Shown here: positions 58,427-64,000 of the stretch, in pieces
How the letters are laid out: each line of letters starts with the position of its first letter
How positions within the stretch are numbered: the stretch's first letter is position 1
Origin: Adlercreutzia shanghongiae
Lineage (GTDB): Bacteria > Actinomycetota > Coriobacteriia > Coriobacteriales > Eggerthellaceae
Assembly (NCBI RefSeq): GCF_035830635.1
Contig: NZ_JAYMFI010000001.1
Location: 310,001 to 374,000 of the forward strand
DNA: 64,000 nucleotides
Direction: 5' to 3'
Position numbers and translations under genes: made by a program
Notes under the pieces: model-generated
What the model was told of the DNA's origin: nothing
Database searches by the model: none
What the model saw: only the letters and a program-made list of their open reading frames with translations

Positions 58427-60079
58427 CTATCCGAGCAGTCCCAAGTTCAGCGCGTGGTTGGCCGCCTTGAAACCGCGGTAGTAGCCCTGACCCGTGGTGG
58501 CCGTCGCCCCCGGATAGGCCGAGCCAAAGATGTTGGCAGCGTTGTTGCCGCAGCTGTACAGACCTTCGATGGGGCTGCCCTCGTAATCGAGCACCTGGGA
58601 ATCGGCGTTCACATTAAGGCCGCCGCAGGTACCGATGGTGCCGGGGCCGATGCGCACGGCGTAGAACGGCGCCGTGGCGATCTTGGCAAGCCAGATGTTC
58701 GGCATCTCGGGTGTCTCGGTCAGAGAGAACTCCAGCAGCGAGGTATAATTGCTCTTACCGCGGTCGAAGTCCTCGTCGACGCCGGTGTCGCAGAAGCGGT
58801 TGTAGCGCTCCACCTCAGCGGCAAGGCCGGCGGCGTCGATACCGCAGCCGGCGGCCAGCTCCTCCAGCGTAGCGTACTCGCCAAGCCACTCCGGCTGGCT
58901 CTCCTCGTTGGCCGGCCAGCCGAAAGAGGCCACATGATTGGTATCGAATACAAGGTAGGCCGGCAGGTTCGGCACCGAGCAGGTCTTCGCGTCGAAGGCG
59001 CCGAAGGACATGCCCATCCAGGGATAGCCAGAGCTCTCGTCGGTGAAGCGTTTCCCGGCGGCGTTCACCATGATGGCCCCGGGAAGGCCGGCGTAGTCGC
59101 CCCAGTCGGTGGCCGTCTCCACCATCTCGGTGCCGTCACCGAGCACGTAGAAGGGGCAGCCCCAGTAAGATTCCATATTGGCCAGAGCGGCGCCGGCGGC
59201 CACGCCCATGCGGTGGCCGTCGCCGGTGTTCTCCGCCACGCCGAGGGAGCCGTACAGCGGCACGCTCATGAAGGCCTCGCGCATAGCGTCGTTGTGCTCG
59301 AAGCCGCCGGCGCCCAGAAGCACGCCCTTCTCGGCCTTCAGGAACAAGTCGGACGAGCCGTCCTTTGCCTTCACGCCAATCACCGCGCCGCCTTCGCCCA
59401 GAACGAGCTCCGTGGCCTCGGTGTCGAGATAGGTGACGATGCCGTTCTGCTCCACCTGCGGGATGAGGATGTCGCCGAACAGTTGCTCGCCTACGATCAT
59501 CTCGCCGTTGGCATCCACCGGCGAGATGGAGCGACCGGCGCGCTTCGATCCGGGAAGGGACGTGTAGTCGCCCACCGGACCGGAGTCCAGCACCATGCCG
59601 AGGTTCTCCTCGCACCACTCGAACACGGCGGCGGCGTGATCCAAATAGTCCTGTTTAGTCTCGCGGGTCGAGCCGTTGTACACGTCGCAAGCCTCCATGT
59701 AGCCCATGATCTCCTCGTCGGAGAGGTCCTCGCCGAGACCCATGGCCACCTGCTTCTGGTTCTTGGGCACCCGGGCGCCGGCACCAGAAAGGCGCGTCGT
59801 GCCGCCCAGCTGCGAGCCCTTCTCCACGATGGCCACCTTCGCGCCCTGGGACGCGGCGGTCAGCGCGCCGATCATGGCCGTACCAGAGCCCACCACCACG
59901 AAGTCGTACTCGCCGTCCCACGACTCCGGCGCTCCGCTGCCGGCAGCGCCGTTGGTGTCGGCCATGTCCTGGCCCTTCGGCGCACAACCCGCGGTCATGC
60001 CCAAAGCGGCCAGACCAAGCATGCCAGCTGAAGCAGTTTTCATAAACGTACGACGGGATACCTGATTGTTGCCGATCAT
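58427..60079 (-). CDS. Tat-exported flavoprotein, ketosteroid-dehydrogenase-like
   Basis: A 550-residue flavoprotein. Tat signal SRRTFMKTASAG (8-19), GCAP at 31-34, FAD motif VVVGSGTAMIG (61-71). The C-terminal loop AYPGATATTGQGYYRGFKAA resembles 3-ketosteroid delta-1-dehydrogenases more than fumarate reductases. It could reduce or oxidise an enone-type substrate outside the membrane; steroid activity is only a suggestion from family likeness. A LysR gene follows in the same direction. Confidence 0.9.
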   Translation of the reverse strand: MIGNNQVSRRTFMKTASAGMLGLAALGMTAGCAPKGQDMADTNGAAGSGAPESWDGEYDFVVVGSGTAMIGALTAASQGAKVAIVEKGSQLGGTTRLSGAGARVPKNQKQVAMGLGEDLSDEEIMGYMEACDVYNGSTRETKQDYLDHAAAVFEWCEENLGMVLDSGPVGDYTSLPGSKRAGRSISPVDANGEMIVGEQLFGDILIPQVEQNGIVTYLDTEATELVLGEGGAVIGVKAKDGSSDLFLKAEKGVLLGAGGFEHNDAMREAFMSVPLYGSLGVAENTGDGHRMGVAAGAALANMESYWGCPFYVLGDGTEMVETATDWGDYAGLPGAIMVNAAGKRFTDESSGYPWMGMSFGAFDAKTCSVPNLPAYLVFDTNHVASFGWPANEESQPEWLGEYATLEELAAGCGIDAAGLAAEVERYNRFCDTGVDEDFDRGKSNYTSLLEFSLTETPEMPNIWLAKIATAPFYAVRIGPGTIGTCGGLNVNADSQVLDYEGSPIEGLYSCGNNAANIFGSAYPGATATTGQGYYRGFKAANHALNLGLLG

Positions 60080-60280
60080 TCCGCCACCCTCCTAATACCT
60101 TTGCTTAACGGGCAACTCTTTCGTTGCTCTTCGCTCATCATAGCCAGCATCACCCCGTTACGGAATTACATGGTTTGGAAGATAGCTTAAGGCTCAGCCC
60201 TTAATGTAAGAAGCTCTATCGGCCGTAACTACATCTTTTGCCGCGGGGCATAAGAGAGCAGGCAAAGCCCCATAAAACAA

Positions 60281-60316
60281 AAGGTGCCCCTGTCGTGCAG
60301 AAAACAGGGGCACCTT
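60281..60316 (-). terminator. Rho-independent terminator of the flavoprotein at 60375
   Basis: AAGGTGCCCCTGT (60281-60293) and ACAGGGGCACCTT (60304-60316) form a perfect 13-base stem. On the minus strand it is followed by TTTTGTTTT. It lies 59 bases after the flavoprotein stop; the remainder of the 295-base gap to 60080 shows no gene. Confidence 0.9.
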
Positions 60317-60374
60317 GTCTCTCAATCTGACGGAGAGGGAGGGGGAGGGGTGAATCCGTCAGATGCTGAAGAGC

Positions 60375-62126
60375 CTAGGATTGGGCGGCCACGCGGCCGG
60401 CATGGCGACCGAAGGTGATGGAACGGCCCGAGGCGATGCCGGCGGCAACACCCAGGTAGGTGGCGCCGAGGAAGCAGCTGGACACGTCACCAGCGGCGTA
60501 GAGGCCCTCGATGGGCTCGTTGACCTCGTCGAGCACGCGCATGTCCTCGTCGATGATGAGACCGTCCATGGTGTGGTACACGTCCTGGAGGTTGCGCTCG
60601 GCGTAGAACGGCGGAGTGTCGAAGGGCGTCAGGCGGAACGCCGGCTTATAGAAGTCGGTGTCCTTGCCCGCAGCCACCAGCTCGTTGTAACGAGCAACTT
60701 CGGCCTTGAAGGTGTCGGCCGGGATGTCGAGGCGCTCAGCCAACTCGTCAAGGGTGTCGGCCTTGATGACCGTGCCAGACTCCACCATCTCGTCAATGGA
60801 GGCCTGCACGAACTCCGTGTCGCCGAACAGCTGCAGCGCACCGTTGTCGTAGGGCGTGAAGCGGTAGGCGTGGTACACGTTGAACTTCTGAGCGTAGTCG
60901 GCCCAGTTGCTGTCGTACAGCGTGATGAAGTACGGATCCTTCTGGTAAGCCAGCTCGTGGCTCGTGGAGTCGAACAGGTCGTCCTCGTTGCAGAAGCGCT
61001 TGCCCTCGGTGTTCACGCGCAGGAAGGGCAGCATGCCGCACATGGAGAAGCCGAGAGCCATGGGATCGATATCTTCGTAGGCCACGCCCTCGGGAATGAT
61101 CTGCTCCGGCGCGCAGCTGCAGGCATGGGCCAAATCGAGCACGCCGCCGGCCCACAGGCCCGCCTTGATGCCGTCGCCGGTGGCGCCGGGCATAGACTCT
61201 TTGATGGCAGGAGCCACGCGCACAATCTCGGGCTGCAGTGCGGACATCATATCCGGGTTCATGGAATAGCCGCCCGTGCAGAGAATAACGCCCTTGGCGG
61301 CGTTGATGCGGATGGGGCCGTCGGTGGCCTCAGCGTAAGCACCCACCACGCGGTCGCCTTCCTTGATAAGCTTGGTCATCGTGGTCTCGAAACGGCAGTC
61401 AGCGCCAAGGCCGCGAGCGTAGTTAATAAGCGTCTCGCAACCACGGTTGTTCGAGGGACCCACGTTCTCGAGCGGCGTCACGCCTTCCTTCCACTGAACA
61501 TAATGGCAGGTGTCGAAGGACGGGATGCCGTAGGGGGTGTACTGATCGTCGTCAGACGGCTTCGCCTGGCGGATGTTCGCTTTGAAGCCAGCCTCCTCGA
61601 CGCGATCGGCATACCAGTCGTAAGTCTCGCCGGACTCGTTGAACCACACGTTGGCCACGCGCTGGTTCTGGCGGAAGCCGGAAGTGTGCTGGAAGCAGCG
61701 GGCCAAAAGCTCCACATCCAGGGTCGAGTTCACCTCGGCCTGGATCTTGGTGCCCACAGCACCGATGTCGTCGCGGATGCCGCTGGAAGCGCCCTCGGCG
61801 TACTTCTCGATGAGCACCGTCTTGGCGCCCTCCTCGGCGGCCGAGCACACGGCGAAGCAGCCGGCGGTGCCAGCACCTACCACGAGCACGTCGCAATCGA
61901 CGGTCTCGACGAGTGCGCTTTCATCAACCTCGGGCTCAGCGCCGAGCCATGTGGGCGTCCCGTCTGCCACGGCAGCGGTCGCACCATCCGCATTGCCACC
62001 GGTCTCGCTCAGCGACTCCTGCGCCTGAGGTGCGCAGCCGGCAAGGCTCGCAGCGCCCACGGAGGCAGCAATGACGCCGGCTCCCGTCAGGAAGCTGCGT
62101 CGGGTCAGTTCGGTCTTGTTGGACAT
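60375..62126 (-). CDS. Tat-exported FAD-dependent reductase
   Basis: A 583-residue flavoprotein. Tat signal LTRRSFLTGAG (7-17), GCAP at 30-33, FAD motif VLVVGAGTAGC (80-90). The C-terminal FAD loop is GLYAAGDVSSCFLGATYLGV. ATG 62126 follows GAGGAGGGAAC; the open frame extends upstream without support. It is divergent from the membrane LuxR gene at 62393 and has its own terminator. It resembles the 33653 enzyme along much of its length (HTMDGLIIDEDMRVLDEVNE), with a different active-site region. Confidence 0.92.
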   Translation of the reverse strand: MSNKTELTRRSFLTGAGVIAASVGAASLAGCAPQAQESLSETGGNADGATAAVADGTPTWLGAEPEVDESALVETVDCDVLVVGAGTAGCFAVCSAAEEGAKTVLIEKYAEGASSGIRDDIGAVGTKIQAEVNSTLDVELLARCFQHTSGFRQNQRVANVWFNESGETYDWYADRVEEAGFKANIRQAKPSDDDQYTPYGIPSFDTCHYVQWKEGVTPLENVGPSNNRGCETLINYARGLGADCRFETTMTKLIKEGDRVVGAYAEATDGPIRINAAKGVILCTGGYSMNPDMMSALQPEIVRVAPAIKESMPGATGDGIKAGLWAGGVLDLAHACSCAPEQIIPEGVAYEDIDPMALGFSMCGMLPFLRVNTEGKRFCNEDDLFDSTSHELAYQKDPYFITLYDSNWADYAQKFNVYHAYRFTPYDNGALQLFGDTEFVQASIDEMVESGTVIKADTLDELAERLDIPADTFKAEVARYNELVAAGKDTDFYKPAFRLTPFDTPPFYAERNLQDVYHTMDGLIIDEDMRVLDEVNEPIEGLYAAGDVSSCFLGATYLGVAAGIASGRSITFGRHAGRVAAQS

Positions 62127-62254
62127 GTTCCCTCCTCGTATAGAGTGGTCGTTTTCTCCGCAGGCAATCCCCTTTTCTCCTATGGTCGCCGGCGGCGTCC
62201 TCTCAGTTCGGACATCGAGAACTTTGCCGTCCAATCGCAATATGACCAAGCCCC

Positions 62255-62295
62255 AAAACGACGTATTTTTCCATCATGCAAAACGATGTATCTTT
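62255..62295. repeat. Direct repeat between LuxR and flavoprotein genes
   Basis: AAAACGACGTATTTTT (62255-62270) and AAAACGATGTATCTTT (62280-62295) are direct copies (14 of 16) with a 25-base period. They sit in the 266-base divergent region, about 100 bases before the LuxR start. Candidate binding sites of that regulator. Confidence 0.6.
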
Positions 62296-62392
62296 GAGAA
62301 ATGCCCGGTAAACGCCTACTAAAAAAACGTTGCTGCGGAGTTGTTTGCGGTATGATGAAACAAGCTGCAAGTCAATAGGGGGAGGGACCGCC

Positions 62393-63859
62393 GTGCCAGA
62401 GTTGAACACTTCGTTCAAGCCATGGAAAGAGCATGTCTTCGTCGGAGCATCGCTTGGGTGTCTCTTCATCTACGAAGAGATGATTTGCTCAGGGCTCATG
62501 CTCGCCGAAACCGCCCTCTCCTCGGTCATGTACCCCTTGTACTGCCTCATCCAGGCCGCAGCTTTTCTTCCTCTGCTCGTTGCCCCCCGCATCATCGGAC
62601 GTGCAAAGCCCCTGCCCCTGTCCCTTGCATCGGGCCTCTGCATGACCGCAGGGGCAATCTCGGCGGCAACGAGCGCCTACGGCATGCCGCAGCCCTTTGC
62701 CCTCGCCTTCGCCGGGTTTCTTCTCGCCGCCGTCGGTCCGGCGCTCCTCAAGCCCGTCATCCTCCTTCGCATGGCGCACTTCTCCCTCAGCACCATAAAG
62801 CTCATCGTTTTCGGAGCGTTCCTCTCGCGCTTCCTCGCTATGCTGCTTCCCATGTTGCTGCCGGCCTCCGCCGATGTACTCGTCATCACTCTCGGTCCCT
62901 TGGCAGCGCTGCTGTGGGTACTCAGCCGCCGATGCACGGCCGACACACCCCCGATCACCGTTCGCGTGTCCATCGCCTCTTCGGCCCTCGTTCCCGTAGC
63001 TGCAGCCTTTATCATCCTCACTGTCGGCTGCACGGCGCTCTCCCCTCTTTCCGTCGACCCTTCTTTCAGTTTCGTGGGAAGCGGTCCTTTTGGCGGAGTC
63101 ACGGGCTGGGTTGTGACGCAATCGATTGCCGCCGTCATCATCTGCGTGCTGCTCTTCGGCATTCACGACCTTGTCTACGCCGTAGCGGCGAAGACGGTCG
63201 GTACGGCGGCCATCCTCGCCTTCGTCGTGTTCATGGGCGCCGGCGCCATCATGGTGTCATGGGATGTATCGCTGGTGGCCCTCAATCTGCTCATGTTCAT
63301 CCCCCTTGTGGCCCTGGTTGACTTCGCTTCCTACGCCGCCTTCAAAGCCGAGCGCGTCGTGGTGGGCTACTTGTTCGCCTACGAGGTATCCGTTGCCGCA
63401 GGATCCCTTTTAGGCCTTGCGGAAACAGGGCTTTCGCCCCTGTTCGGCACCGTGACGATTCTCGGACTCGCCCTTTGCTGCCTCGTCGTTATCGCAGTCG
63501 TTTGGCTTGCCACCGAGAAGAATATGGATCGCTTTTTCTGGGGACAGCCCCTGGGTCTCAAGCAAATGACACCTCTTCAAGAGCAAAGCGCTGCAGAGCT
63601 CTCCCCTACCGAGCCCGTGTCTTCTCCTACCTCCGACATCCGCGCCACTGCCGAGGCCGTCGCCGCCGACTGCGGCCTCACGGCCCGCGAGACCGATGTT
63701 TTGGAATTGCTCACGCGAGGGCGATCGGCCACCTTCATCGCCGAGGAGCTGTGCTTAAGCCCCAACACCGTGCGCACCCACGTCTCGCGCATTTACACAA
63801 AGTGCGGCGTCCATTCCAAGCAAGAGCTTCTCACCCTCGCCCAGTCCCATGAGGCGTAA
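62393..63859 (+). CDS. Membrane-spanning LuxR-family regulator
   Basis: A 488-residue protein with about twelve hydrophobic segments (residues about 15-385) and a C-terminal LuxR helix-turn-helix (LTARETDVLELLTRGRSATF, LSPNTVRTHVSRIYTKCGV). GTG 62393 is chosen with GGGGGAGGGA five bases upstream. It is divergent from the flavoprotein at 62126, its presumed target. Same architecture as the regulators at 31891 and 40514. Confidence 0.92.
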   Translation: MPELNTSFKPWKEHVFVGASLGCLFIYEEMICSGLMLAETALSSVMYPLYCLIQAAAFLPLLVAPRIIGRAKPLPLSLASGLCMTAGAISAATSAYGMPQPFALAFAGFLLAAVGPALLKPVILLRMAHFSLSTIKLIVFGAFLSRFLAMLLPMLLPASADVLVITLGPLAALLWVLSRRCTADTPPITVRVSIASSALVPVAAAFIILTVGCTALSPLSVDPSFSFVGSGPFGGVTGWVVTQSIAAVIICVLLFGIHDLVYAVAAKTVGTAAILAFVVFMGAGAIMVSWDVSLVALNLLMFIPLVALVDFASYAAFKAERVVVGYLFAYEVSVAAGSLLGLAETGLSPLFGTVTILGLALCCLVVIAVVWLATEKNMDRFFWGQPLGLKQMTPLQEQSAAELSPTEPVSSPTSDIRATAEAVAADCGLTARETDVLELLTRGRSATFIAEELCLSPNTVRTHVSRIYTKCGVHSKQELLTLAQSHEA

Positions 63860-63876
63860 GACTATGCAGCCGAACC

Positions 63877-63900
63877 CCGAGGTCGCTCAGGAGACCTCGG
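63877..63900. terminator. Hairpin between convergent LuxR and ABC-F genes
   Basis: CCGAGGTC (63877-63884) pairs with GACCTCGG (63893-63900). It covers the ABC-F stop codon and lies 18 bases after the LuxR stop. No T-run. Confidence 0.45.
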
Positions 63901-64000
63901 CGTACTCGTCGTAGCCGTAGGGGAAGTAGTAGGCCCCCTCAACAGGGTCGAACACGATGAGCGCGTCGGCCACGGCACGAAGGAACGCGCGGTCATGGGA
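63887..64000 (-). CDS. ABC-F family ATPase, C-terminal end only
   Basis: The last 37 codons run to the window edge: SHDRAFLRAVADALIVFDPV then EGAYYFPYGYDEYAEVS. S-H-D-R-x-F-L is the switch-histidine motif of ABC-F translation-factor ATPases, in which it normally follows the second Walker B. The rest is outside the window, so the subtype cannot be given. Confidence 0.8.
   Translation of the reverse strand, partial: SHDRAFLRAVADALIVFDPVEGAYYFPYGYDEYAEVS

Noticed and set aside
60363..62297. A 644-codon open frame opposite the flavoprotein at 60375
   Set aside because: Antisense shadow; the minus-strand frame has Tat signal, FAD motifs, ribosome site and terminator.

Overview
The window is high-GC DNA packed with anaerobic respiratory genes. 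It carries Tat-exported molybdopterin oxidoreductases, Tat-exported FAD reductases, 4Fe-4S partner subunits, TorD chaperones, and large LuxR regulators whose N-terminal half is a multi-pass membrane domain. That combination is characteristic of Eggerthellaceae (Coriobacteriia: Eggerthella, Gordonibacter, Adlercreutzia, Slackia and relatives). The family assignment is an inference from gene content; no rRNA or other marker gene is present. No tRNA, rRNA, CRISPR array, integrase or intact insertion sequence was recognised.

Layout. 1-4.3 kb: the start of a molybdoenzyme gene (cut by the window edge), divergent from a set encoding an NrfD-like membrane protein, a GntR regulator and an SPFH protein, then a three-gene DUF3791/DUF3990 locus. 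4.4-7.1 kb: an acetyltransferase, an alpha/beta hydrolase and a LysR regulator. 7.1-19.3 kb: two parallel molybdoenzyme operons (catalytic subunit, 4Fe-4S subunit, TorD chaperone), each facing a divergent LysR gene, with a DUF4143-type ATPase between them and a second after them. 21-30 kb: a fumarate-reductase-like flavoprotein, an aldo/keto reductase fused to a ferredoxin, a glutamine amidotransferase, SfsA, an NhaC antiporter and a Ski2-like helicase. 30-31.6 kb: two decayed genes. 31.9-44 kb: two divergent LuxR/flavoprotein pairs, enclosing a SanA-like protein, a glycine riboswitch with an alanine/glycine:Na+ symporter, an acetyltransferase and a haem-motif lipoprotein. 44-51.6 kb: a third ATPase, an ABC exporter, a HelD-like helicase, a peptide-deformylase-like protein and a membrane-anchored protein of unknown role. 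51.7-58.3 kb: a zinc-ribbon protein, a transhydroxylase/catechol-dehydroxylase-like molybdoenzyme operon and two LysR genes. 58.4-64 kb: a ketosteroid-dehydrogenase-like flavoprotein, a third LuxR/flavoprotein pair and the end of an ABC-F gene.

How the genes work together. Most of the region looks like a collection of alternative electron-acceptor modules. Each terminal reductase (molybdenum or flavin type) carries its own LysR or membrane LuxR regulator. Eight reductases, including the truncated one at the left edge, have twin-arginine signals and so act outside the cytoplasmic membrane; the transhydroxylase-like enzyme has none and should be cytoplasmic. No operon encodes a dedicated quinol-oxidising anchor, so electrons must come from shared carriers. 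The small CxxCH lipoprotein and the NrfD-like protein are candidates.

The least explained material is noncoding. All three intact DUF4143 ATPases are preceded by a pair of direct repeats, with a different sequence in each case. All three LuxR/flavoprotein intergenic regions also contain direct repeats. A large nested palindromic element lies at 47.26-47.51 kb, a 51-bp tandem array at 50.2 kb, and a perfect 22-bp palindrome in front of the transhydroxylase-like operon.
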